Source of the DNA: Ichthyophonus hoferi
Taxonomy: Eukaryota; Opisthokonta; Ichthyosporea; Ichthyophonida; Ichthyophonidae
Reading direction: 5' to 3'
DNA: 50,939 bases
Assembly: GCA_002751075.1 (NCBI GenBank)
Contig: NAOQ01000264.1
Coordinates: 10,149 to 61,087, forward strand
Below the pieces are notes generated by a model. The model ran no database searches, had not been told where the DNA came from, and was given only the letters and a program-made list of their open reading frames with translations. Shown one piece after another: positions 37,566 to 49,600 of the stretch. A program made the translations under genes and the position numbers. Numbering within the stretch: position 1 is the first letter of the stretch; the number at the start of each line of letters is the position of its first letter.

Positions 37566-40101
37566 TTACATGTCTGGTGCCCACGTATCTCCATATTTCT
37601 TTAATTCGTGGACTTGTCTTGTGTGAACTTTTACCCCCCTTTCACTAGTAAAACCTTTACTACAGTGTTTGCACTGGTATAGACAAGAGAGGGAGAGGGA
37701 GAAAGAAGTATAAAGGGTGTTAGATACAAACAGTCCTTAGTGATTGGCTAATTTCACTCTTTAAATATATCTCTACCCTATAGCTATCTTAAAGCGTTCT
37801 GTAATTGGATTGTGATTATGTAATAAAATGGAATTCATTACCCATATGTAGGCAAAGATAAAGAGATAGAGAGATATACAAACATAACATATACACACGT
37901 ATAAAAGCAGACAGGGCCAATACAAAATCTACATTATAATTATAATGCACATATAAAGCCCTACATGGAAGTGCATAGTAGGAGGAGGCTTATTCTGAAC
38001 CCAGCTGTTAACTGGAAGGTACAGCGAAGGGAGGTCCACCTGACTACTAGCGTCATTACCTTGCATTGTAAACCTGCATTGTATGTTATAGTGTGTATAT
38101 GTATGTATGTATATATGTATGTTTATGTTATTGTGTGTATAAGATAGTGTAATAGTAGGATAATTAATAGTATGGCAGGTAGGCAGTAACTAAGAAGATA
38201 TATCTATATATCTCTATCTCTCTTTTGTTTACATTATCTCGCTATATCCTTAAGACCAGCAAGCCTATCAAAACATTACAATAAATGTTTTAAAATAATA
38301 ATAATTCATTAATTAATACCTACCTATAAGTATGAGAGGACATATAATTTCCCATATGCTTCTGGGTAGCTAAGTTTTTAAATGATTGGCCGTTTTTATT
38401 CCGCTTGGCCTCGTATCCCGGGAATTTTAATGAGTCAAATACTTGACGATCCGCTAAACGGAGGCCTGCCCGAGCAGCTTGACCAATCAAATTCCAACGC
38501 TCTTCCTAAAAAGGCAATGAAATGATGATACGTTAGTTGAATAATGAATGTCCAATAACAAACAAGCAATAAACCTAATAAAATAAAATAGAAAAGAATA
38601 GAAGATAATACAATATCATATAACCTATGATTCAAAATGATTTGCACGGTAACTCCCAAATGGAAAATATATATGCCTGCTATACATATAAATGATTTGA
38701 AGCCAATCAAATTGTCCCATAACTGACCATCCACTACACTAATACCAATAAGTATTGTATGTTCATGATCCCTATAATATTTTTTTATATATTTTTTTCT
38801 AAATAGATATATAATGGTAATATGTATACATGATTTCATCCTATCAAATAGTTACACACGTGTACATATACTGAAATAATAACTGTACAGACGGAAATCG
38901 ACATGGGTACATTTGCATTTAGTTGTTCAGTATTCCTATAATAATAAGTAAATAATTTAAAAGTAATCTTATCTAATAATAATAATAATCTCAACAAATA
39001 AAATAGCAAACATATAATGGTAATATATATACATGATCTCAACCCAATGATATCGTCCCATACCTGTCCATCCACTAAACTAACAACCACTGCTCCATTG
39101 GAAGATAGACTTCCTTTTGCACTCTGCAGGAAATGTGCCAATAAAAAGCGATGGAGTCTGAAATCCTCCAATCCAAGATGGGGATGGTTCCAGATCACTT
39201 GATCAAATTGCCTTTCTGGGAATTGTTCAGCCAATTGCCATGCGTTGATGCCGTGAAGTACCTAATATTATAGAGCATAGAGATAGAGATATATAGACAT
39301 AAGCAACTAAACAAAGAAATATAAATATAAATGTACATATCTCATATCTATATATAATATTCTGCATCTCCTTATGATATTTATTCTACCTTACTTTATT
39401 TATCTCTTCCCTTTTCTCTCTCCCTCCCATTTTCCCTCCCTCTCCCTCTTACTCACTGTCACATTGGGAAACCTTTCCAACCTCTCCAAAATCCCCCTAG
39501 ACTCGGGGTACTTTCTCAGGACTTCAGAGTTACTATCAAATGACGTAGCAGTAATGTGCATAGGGGTATCTGCACTATCCTGAAATAACCATAAAAGGTT
39601 AATATATTAGTACCACATAAGATATGCATGTATAGGTGTATTACAATGTATGGTAATTAAATAAAAAAATAAATGAACAGAGATGAAAAATAATTAAAAT
39701 TTACCACCAATTATAAAATATATTATAAACATACATATATCTTTGTGTAAGGCAAAATAAAGCAACAGAATTAAATCTATTAGATAAAACAACTAAAATC
39801 TAAAACTGTATTTTAAAATATGTACCTCTTCCCACCCTCCCAATCATACCATAGCTAAGAATTTTAAAGCTGCTTCCGGTGACGTGATTGGTTGAGCGAG
39901 AGCCAATCCCTTTACGCCTTTAGTTATATCAGTAATTTCCATTTGCTCCCCCTCAACTTTGGAAATTTTTGCGTCAGGAGCCAGTGATTGACGAGAAATA
40001 GAATGTTTGGGCCATAATAATTGACAGAGAGAGAGAGTAAAAGAGAAATTACCATCACCCACAAAGAGGATTTGTACGGGGTTTTCTTTGGTTATCGTCA
40101 T
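37566..40101 (-). CDS. BMT5-like rRNA methyltransferase-domain protein with C-terminal C2H2 finger
   Basis: Exons 40101-39850, 39579-39457, 39261-39064, 38505-38324, 38004-37965 and 37673-37566 join in phase to 300 aa. The Rossmann domain (DUF2431) is that of yeast BMT5, which makes m3U in 25S rRNA, and of animal FDXACB1. Visible marks are ILFVGDGNFSFTLSL (SAM-binding motif I, residues 10-24), ITATSFDS...YPESRGILERL, FDQVIWNHPHLGLEDFRLHR (the family's asparagine/proline catalytic-site motif) and GAVVVSLVDGQ. The last two exons add KPPPTMHFH and one C2H2 finger, CKHCSKGFTSERGVKVHTRQ then VH, spaced C-x2-C-x12-H-x4-H, before the tail ending GDTWAPDM. The FDX-ACB domain of vertebrate FDXACB1 is absent. 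An acceptor (CTTACAG) abuts the ATG, so a 5'UTR exon is likely. The 40-nt exon 5 was chosen for phase and finger register; its acceptor AACAG is preceded by a good pyrimidine tract. Confidence 0.88.
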
Positions 40102-41699
40102 CTGTAAGAATGATATAAGACCAATTAGAAAATAAATTTACATTTTAAATTCATCATAGTTGTAAATAAACTAATATATATACGTATTAATTTATATATA
40201 GTAATATATCATAACATAAACATACTATAATTAATCAAATGAATGCCTCAGATGATCACAACTAGTTGTATTGATACCAAAATACTATAATAGAGTATAC
40301 TATAATACATGTAATATATATAAATATAGAGAGAAGGGAGAAAGGGAGAGAGGAAGATAAAGAAACAGTGATATAGACAAGGGTGGCATAGATGTATATA
40401 TTAACAGGTCTTTAACAATAGCAATAATATACACTTGTGTTCTACATTATATATATATATTCAACTTGCTTTCAATAACAATATTAAAACACATGTATAC
40501 TATGTATTATACAATATATGCGTATGCTATAGATGATTATATGTATATCTGTAATGTGATATATATAATACAGTATTTAACACATATACACACATACACA
40601 CAAATATGGGTATACACAACATTTCTATAATAATCGTTTCGTATAAAACGATTAGATCACGGACACATAAACACGAGATATATATTTATATATAAACTAT
40701 AAACTATATACATAAACATACACATAAATATAATATAAACTTGCCTTAATACTATATTTTAATATCAAATAAATATATTTATACAATATAATATAATATA
40801 ATATAGCAATAGTCTGGGATTATATTGCATTCTATTATAATTGGAGTGCAACCAGACAAAAATAAAATAGATCACATCCACGTGTTAATATATACTAACC
40901 AATAGAATATGCTTAATATAAATATATCGATCTCTAATTGCCTCATAGCTTTATACTCAAGTCTCAATAGATCATAAATGACCAATTATATATAGAATTC
41001 ATACTTATAATCAGCCAATATAAAAATAATCACATAAAGCAGTTTTAGATAATTGGTTAAAATATTTAAAATAATGTTTTACTTGGTGGTATTTGACGAA
41101 TCATATTACTTGAGTTTAAGCTAAACTGTGATTTACATTGTTAGAATTATAACTATTACCTTTACGCCAATATATATTCATGTATTTCATATTATATATA
41201 TATATATTGATATTTATGTGTATTATAATTTTTTATTGGAGTATGATTAAAACTGGTTGTAGTTAAATGTAATTCAATAGTTGTGTGGATAAATAACGCG
41301 ATTTGGAGTAAACTATAAATATTATAAACAAATGCGGTTTATTTATAGCATAGGATAATATGGAATAGGATAAAATAGGATAGGATAGTATAGTAGAGTA
41401 TAGTGCAACATAATTTTTGATATATTCATTAAAAATTCTTGACCGTTCTAGTTGCTCAAGTACAAAAGAAGATGAGATATGTTAATGCTCTTTCTAGTTT
41501 TAAACATGTAAGCAATTAGGAAACAGCAACCACTAGATTGGACAGACAAAAGTATCAAAACACAATAAACCAAATCCAACTGGCGGTCTCCCAATAAAAA
41601 ATAATAAAACCAGCTTTTAATACAGAGACTATAACCAAAATCAAGAGAAATCTCAAAGAGAGAAAACATAAAAATCTACAAATATTAACGTGTTGTCAC
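40102..41699. other. AT-rich intergenic region
   Basis: Dominated by short TA/ATATAT runs, with a TAGGATAGGATA-type stretch near 41350-41400. No supported gene. The open frame at 41448-41669 (-) has no family support. Confidence 0.6.
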
Positions 41700-42260
41700 A
41701 CAAAACATATACACATTCTTACTACCACAGGTACCATAGATAACAACAAGCAATATATCTTTATTGATACTGATAATTCTAAAAGAGTTGGGGTTGGAGT
41801 AAATTCAAAAGATGACGCCATGATTACATTTAATAAGAGAGAATATGATTCAATAAGTTTACCTCGTACAATTGAACAAGCTTTAATCTTACAAATCAAT
41901 CCACTACATCTGATTCATTGATTTGGGTCTGATCCAGGTTCCAATATTTTTGATTTTCGAGTGGTAGAAATTTATCATTCATATTCTTTATTAGAAAGTC
42001 AATTAGTCAAGCCTCATACAGTCAAGCCATTGGAGAATACTTGTATAGTGTTGATCTATGATTATAGTAGTTTACATTCTAGATATTATTTATTTTTTAA
42101 TTGAAAAGTAAGAAGTATAAAACATCTCTAAATTTAAAAATATTGTTTGCTCCAGATGCAGAACTCACAAAGGCTTTAGCTTGTCCTTTACCTATTGATT
42201 ACTACCTAAAATTTTATAAGTAGATAGGCACACCGTACGTCAAATAGAACGCAGTACAAC
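41700..42260 (+). repeat. Dispersed repeat family R5, copy 3, with coding-like plus strand
   Basis: Oppositely oriented to the copies at 2480 and 19130. The plus strand carries protein-like stretches (FIDTDNSKRVGVGVNSKDD, ITFNKREYDSISLPRTIEQA, FAPDAELTKALACPLPIDYY), and the last is conserved with the 2480 copy. It is a decayed element fragment of unrecognised type; I do not assign it to a transposon or virus-like class. Confidence 0.55.
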
Positions 42261-42904
42261 AGACACTAGTTCTAGTTCCAAAAAGATACTATTGTATTTA
42301 TTGTATATAATTGTATTTAAAATATAAAATTGTATATATTGCATTGGTTTTAAATGTATATATATATACTTATTGTATAATTAACCTTGGATAAGACTGA
42401 ATTTGTAGAATTTTTTAAAAAAAATGTGTACAGAAATTTAAATTTAATCTTGGTTTTAGTTAATAATTAACAATTTACAAGGTAAACTGATAGAAGAATT
42501 GTAGTGAGGATCAGGGATTAAATTAAATATTCTATAATATAATTAAACAATTAGTGATTAAAATAAACACAAATGATTTGATTAAACCATTTGTGATTAA
42601 TTTAAACAATCAGTAATTAAATTTAATTAAACCATTGGTGGTCAACTTAAACAACTAGTGAATAAATTAAGTAATTAATGATATAAAATAATTAATGATT
42701 AGATTAAATTACACAATTAGGGATATAATTAAACTGCTGGTGATAAAATTAAATAATTAGTGGCATAATTAAAGCATATATCATGAAATTAAACAATCAA
42801 AGATTAAATTTGTTGAAACGTGCGTAATAAATTACAATGGTTCCTTATTTAGATTAGAGAATAGCATAAACTTTACTTAATTATTATCTGCTATCTGCTA
42901 AATA

Positions 42905-43165
42905 ATCAAATAATGAAGATTATCTATTAAACCTATGTATATGTAGTAAAGAATCATACTGAGATTACTTCTTGTATACCATATTATAATAGGTATACAG
43001 TTTGATACGAATTCAGTCTCACTGCATCACATGTTTAGAATGGTGTAAATTAACCTATGTGGCTGAAGTCGGGATTTTAACTTTATTTAAGCTCTAGTCG
43101 GCCACATACCTATCATTGCCAGAGTAAAGGCTAAAGATAAAGACAGGGTCCTCATCCTATACTTC
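42905..43165 (+). repeat. Dispersed repeat family R3, copy 3
   Basis: Same order of blocks as the copies at 5695 and 25738 (ATACAGTTTGATAC, TGCATCACATGTTTAGAATG, GTGTAAATTAACC, AAAGACAGGGTCCTCATC). It ends about 320 bp upstream of the HIT-protein start codon, so it may contribute to that promoter region. Confidence 0.65.
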
Positions 43166-43487
43166 TACTGTTTTGGCTGCAACCAATTAAATTACACAAT
43201 CAATGATTCAATTGGAGTAGCTAAAAATAAAATAAATAATTACTGATTAGTTAAGATAATCAGAGATGAAATAGCGATTAATGACATCAGTTTTTATTAT
43301 ATAAAATATCTTTAACAAACATTTAAACCTTTTAAAAAATTTCAATCAGCCAATATAAATAATTTATGAAGTTTTACTTTTTTTGTTAGCATTCTTTAAT
43401 CTAACCACTGTTTTGTTTTCAAATTAGGTACAGTATTATATAATACCTCCCTCTACCTCGCTTTATGACTTCTGTATATATTAATAA

Positions 43488-45203
43488 ATGAATATGGCTT
43501 CCACTGCTAGCTGTATCTTTTGCAAGATTATAAAGGGCGAGATACCTTGCTTTAAGGTATGTATATATATAGATGTATTAGGGTTATTTGGATGGGAAAT
43601 ATAAAGGGTAAGGAAAGAATGAAACGAACATGAAAGGGGAATGTGTAGATGTAGGAAGATATGTATGTGTAAGTGATGCTTATATGGATGTGTATTTATG
43701 TGTTTGTTTATGCGTGTATTATATGTGTATTTGTATAACTCATGGTTTTTCATTATCAACCTTATCCAGCCGAATTATTCGTATTTTCGATTTTATTTAT
43801 TTTAAATGTTAAATATTTTAACTACAACGTTTGTATGGTGTTTTTTATTATTATAAAATGATAACGCCAGAATAATAAAGCGGTATTTACATAGCAATCA
43901 ATAATAGAGAGTGATATAACATAGTATAAATGAATAATTAAAGGATTAATTTTTAACATAACCCAATCCACTTGACATACTTTCTTGTAACATCCTATAT
44001 TATACTACCATACTATATCATACTATATCATACTATAAAATATATTAACACCATGAGTTTTTACAGGTTTTTGAAACCGAAAAAGTCCTTGCCTTCATGG
44101 ATATTGAGCCCATTAGCAAGGTAAATTTGAAAATATAGGGGGGTCTCTAGGGGATATATAGGAGATATACAGGAAAAATGTATATACTCAGTAGATAATA
44201 TATATGAATTATAAAAGGTATAAGAGAGAAAGATATATATATATATATCGTAATAATAATTAGGGGAATTCAAAACGTGTATTTTAATACAGTATTATAT
44301 AGGAGATATACAAGAAAAATGTATATATATTGTAATAATAATTAGGTGAATTCAAAACATGTATTCTAATACAGCATTATATAATGTGGTATAATATCAT
44401 ATAATAAAATACAGTACAGTTTACTATACTATACTATACTATACTATACAAGTTATTACCCCGTCTTCCATCCTATGCTATCCCAGCCTATACGCTAATC
44501 TCCCATAGCTCCCTCTATAATACAACTCCCCCTGCCCCTCTCCTATGTACTGTAGGGACATGTCCTTGTAATCCCTAAGTACTGTGGTGCTAAACTCCAC
44601 AACATCCCTGATGACTTCCTTGCTGAGCTGCTACCAGCTGCTAAGAAGGTATATGTCTATTGCTGTGTGTGTGTGTGTGCATATGTATATATGTATGTAT
44701 GCGTGTAGGGGTGTAGTGTATTGTGATATATCGTATTGAATTATTCAATGTTATTTGCAAATGTTATGCTGTATTTTTGCTATGTATTGTAGGATTACTT
44801 TATAATAAATTATTTTATGTATTTATGTATTTATATATTTATATTTTGACTATACTGTCTTATAACATATGTTGTTATACTATTATATTTTATTTTACAA
44901 TTCTATGCAGTGCTGTACGATACCATACTTTATTATACCACACCATACTGCATTATAACATAACACCACAATCCACTCCTGACAATCATCCAATTGCAGG
45001 TGGCCCTTGCAGTTGGAGCCAATGACTACAACATTCTCCAAAACAACGGTGCTATCGCCCACCAGGTAGTGCAGCATGTACACGTGCATATGATTCCTAA
45101 AACGGACGTTGCCGGATTAGGTATTAAGTGGCCTACAATGAAACTCTCTATGGAAGAGTTGGGGGCATTGGCTAAAGACATATCCAATAAAATTGCACAC
45201 TAA
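43488..45203 (+). CDS. HNT1-type HIT family nucleotide hydrolase
   Basis: Exons 43488-43556, 44067-44120, 44556-44648 and 45000-45203 all join in phase 0, giving 139 aa (137 from the second in-frame ATG at 43494). HIT hydrolases of this branch cleave adenosine 5'-phosphoramidates and related nucleotide conjugates. Visible features are the Cys pair CIFCKIIKGEIP (residues 9-20), FMDIEPIS, GHVLVIPKYCGAKLHNIPDD (start of exon 3), YNILQNNG, and the HIT triad HVHVH at residues 98-102, whose middle histidine is the nucleophile. The C-terminus WPTMKLSMEELGALAKDI follows. It is much closer to yeast HNT1 (ACIFCKIIKSEIPSF, IPKYHGAKLHDIPDEF, YNVLQNNGKIAHQ, from memory) than to human HINT1. The family's usual length is 126-158 aa, so the gene is complete. 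Confidence 0.93.
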
Positions 45204-46617
45204 GTTGCTGTGAATTGGTGGATTTATACTGTGTGTGATTTATTATGGTTTTGATTGATGCATTTATGTACATGTACATTGATTTTTTTTGGGGGTTTTT
45301 TTTTTGAGGTGGCTATATTGCTATATATTAACTAGTGTGTGTTAGGGTTATTAATTGCGTTTTTTCTGTTTTTTTCGCTTTCTCTCCCTCTCCCTCTTTC
45401 TCCTATATGTCTATTATCAATTGCAATCATCTACAATTGATATATCATGTACACGGCCCGTCTCTATAGGTTAAAGTCATCTCCAACCATTTTAAATAAG
45501 TTGGTTTGAGTTTTAAAATTTTAGTACATTTAGAACGAATCGTATTAGTCATTCTTTCTTTAGAAATATTATTATTATTATTGGATTTATAACTTAATAG
45601 AAATTGTTTGTCCAAGAAAGATAATCAAGAGATATTAAAGAGAGGAGTCGTAGATTTTATTAATAATTAGTGAAATGATATATATATAGTATCAGTTTGC
45701 CAATATAAAAATACATAGTGCATATCTCATGTAGTGTATTATCTCGTGATATTCTATTCTATTCTATTCTATTCTATTCTATTCTATTATGGTATATTAT
45801 ATTATATTATATTATAGTTTTGTTATTATTCTCTATTCTATTATATTATACTATATATAATATACTATAGTACAATATAAAATCATTAACTCATGTCCGG
45901 GATTTATTTTATGAGAACCACCTCGTCTAGTTTATTATATTAACAAACACCGCCAATCTATATTCACTGATTAGTTGCATATCATGCGGCAGTAATGCGC
46001 GCTCTATGAAAGCAACTAGATATGTGTTACCTATAGTATAATCTATAGACCCCCTATCTTTTCAACCTTACTCTGGGGTTTATAGTATTCATAATGTTTA
46101 TATATTATATATGTGTATTTCCCAGTTCAGTTTTTTGTTATACAGCACGCTCTTTAGTAACACTTATATTGGTGCGATGATTGGCTAACTAGTTCATTAA
46201 GTATTAATTTAAAATTTATGTGTAGTGGTGGTGGTGGCCTATGCCATGTGCTCGCTATGAGATTTCAGATAAGTGGGACAGTATTAATGCGTATATCTAT
46301 GTATGTATAATCTAAGTATATAGGTATGTATGTATATGTAATATATATGCTTGTTATATGACCCTTTCCTTTGCTGTCGTGTTTGCGATTTTAATTCAAT
46401 AAGTTGTAGTATAATATAATATAATATACCCAAGTATAATCAACTATCTATACATATTATAGTTGTACACAAATTACTAGTTGCCATTTATATGCTATAT
46501 TTTATATTACATATATTTGTGTGTATATGTTTGTGAATAATTAATGCACATATGCATGTCTATTTGCAGATAATCTGAATGTTTATGTATATATATATAT
46601 ATTATTCATGTAAGGTT
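45204..46617. other. Tail-to-tail intergenic region with an ATTCT microsatellite
   Basis: Lies between the HIT gene (+) and the ankyrin-GATA gene (-). Includes a (CTATT)n array at about 45750-45788, TTATA runs and a T-rich tract after the HIT stop codon (45280-45310). No gene seen. Confidence 0.65.
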
Positions 46618-49600
46618 TCAATTAATCTCGACTGCACTCTCATCCTGAGTAGCCAGAGCCAGCTTTGCCTTTCTCTTCTGGCGATGTTTTACCTTTAGTC
46701 CACAGGAATTACACATACACGCCGCCCCATCCAGACCTCTACGCCACTGTTATAGGGAATATTTGTATAGTTTATTAAAGTTGGTAGTATAGGGTAGTAT
46801 AAGGTAGTATTATAGTATTGTAATACTAGTATTGCTTTGTTGTAATATACTATTGTACTATTGTATTATTGTAGTATTGTAGTATTATTTTATTGTTTTA
46901 TTGTTGTATTGCAGTATTGTTGTGTTGTTGTATTATAATATGTTCTTATTTTTTGATTGTTGTACTGTAGTATTGTAGTATTATATAATTATAATATTAT
47001 AGTATTTTAGTATTTTCGTATTTTAGTATTGTAGTATTATGGTATTGTAGTATTATAGTATTCTATTATTCTAGTACTCTGGTGTAGAAGTGTTAGTGTT
47101 GCACTATTGTAGTATTTTTAATTCACATGCGTTTACACATACAGGCTGCCTTATCCAGACCCCAAACTACTGAAATTGGAAAATTTAGAAATTTCATGTA
47201 GTTAGTTTTGTTAATGGTATACCATTATATTATTATGCTATTATATGATTATACTATTATACTATTATACTATTATACTGTTATACTAATATCATAATAT
47301 AATGACAAAGACGATGTTATGATTGAGCATGATTTGACACGAATGCCTTGTGATATGTTTAGTATTTTCGTTGACTAAGTAATATTTGCAAAACAAAATA
47401 TACTTACACTTACAATAATTACATCACGTGGTGATATTAATAGTATAGACACTACAAAATAGTTTTGTTAATCCAACTATATATATAATACAATATAATA
47501 CTTTAAAATTATAATGTCATACAAAATATATTATTAAATATAGTATAACATATATACATATCAAAAAGAAACACAACTCTTACCATAAGTTGATTTTAAA
47601 AACACCAATAAAATGGGGTTTTATAAATATATATATATAATTTACCTGGGGGGTTTTATTGGTCCCGCACAATGTACATACACGAAGTTCGGCATAATTG
47701 AGAAGGTTCTCCTTTCCCGGATTGATCTTCTTAGTTGATTTTAATCCATTACGTGGGATTCTATAGGTAATTATATGTGGTTGTTACATAGCAACAGGGG
47801 AATGTCAGCATGTATAGAGTAGTGCTGTAGTGTAGGATAAGGTAGGGATTGTAGTGTAATGTATTTTAATGTATGGTTTTGTATTGTATTGTATTGTATT
47901 ATATTATATTGTATTGTATTTTATTTTATTCTGTTGTATTATATTCTAGTATGTTATATTAGATTCTGTCATAGCATATTACAGCATACTATACGAAATT
48001 ATATGATAGATAAGAATATTGATCAGAGCAGTAGTTATGAAATGTGACATATTAACTCATAGCACTATCTAACAACGTAGTAAGAGAGGGTATTCCATTA
48101 CAAGATATACGAAAGTATAGTATGGTGCATTGTCATTTAAAATTAAATTATAATGTAAAGTAATAATATAATTAAAAGTTGTTATAATTTAAATTTGTAT
48201 TAAAATTTAAAAACATTTTCAAAATTTAAAGTTGTATTGTTTTTTAAAGGTATAATATAATTTATTTGTGCAATCCATTCCATAAGCCCTTAAACAGACA
48301 ATAAAATAAAATAACACCCAACCAAACCATAGTAATATAATCTAACTAGGGAAAAAGGATTTTACAATCTTACATAATAGGAGATGTCATGGGTGAAATC
48401 TGGGGGGAACCTATTGACCGAGAGAGCAGAGTAGTAGGGGGATCTGAGATATTTCCTTGACTGGTCGGAATTAGAGGTGATTGTAAAATTTTATTTTGAT
48501 TGATGAAAGTTAAAGTAGAACCCCCCTCTGGCTTCCTATCTCCCCTAATTAGGGTCATTTTGGAATTTAATAACCTTCTATTAGTGGCTGGTGAAGAAAT
48601 CGGAGAGGGACGTTGAGTTTGACGGTGGTGTTTATGGGGTCCAAGGTTGAATATTGGGGAGGGGTGGGGGGAATCAAATAAATTTACAGGGGGAGGAGGG
48701 TGGGAGTGGGAGAGAGGGGGAGGGGAAGGCATAGGGTCTGGGTGGGGTGGGGTACTGGTAGTGGCATTGTAATGCATTAGTGGCGTTATTCCCATATGCG
48801 AATAGTACTCGGCTTTGAGCCCCATGTAGCTACAGCTAGCTGGCCCACTGATTGGATCGGTTGCTTCTGATGACGTAGATATCACCGATGCGACTCCATT
48901 TATTGGTGGAAGTGAGAGTGGGAGAGGGATAAGTGTGGTTGTAGGCACTGGTTTTGTGTTTTTTTTTTTCTTGGTAGAGGGGGGTTTATGAGGGGGAGAA
49001 GGATCAAGTTGAGGTAGTGGTGGGGTAGTCTGAAGGAGAGAGAAGGTTAGAGTAGGGGGCAAGGTAGGGTAGGGTAGGGTGGGGAAAGACAGAGTATTTT
49101 ATTTCGTTGTATTATTTTGTACAATATTGTATTGTATTATGTTGTGTTCTGTTGTATTACACTATACACTATATTAAAATATACTGTATCCCCTTATATA
49201 CCTTGTTATACTCTATTATGCTCTATTATACTCCATTATATTCTATTATACCATATTATACTTTATTATACCCTATTATACCCTATTATACTCTATTATA
49301 TTCTATTATACTATATTATACTTTATTATACCCTATTATACCCTATTATACTATATTATACTCTATTATACTATATTATACTTTATTATACCCTATTATA
49401 CCCTATTATACCCTATTATACTATATTATACTATATTATACTCTATTATACTCTATTATACTTTATTATACCCTATTATACCCTATTATACCCTATTATA
49501 CTATATTATACTCTATTATACTATATTATACCCAACTATACCCTAGTATATCCTATTATATTATATATATCCTATCCCACCTTACACCCTACTCTCCCTC

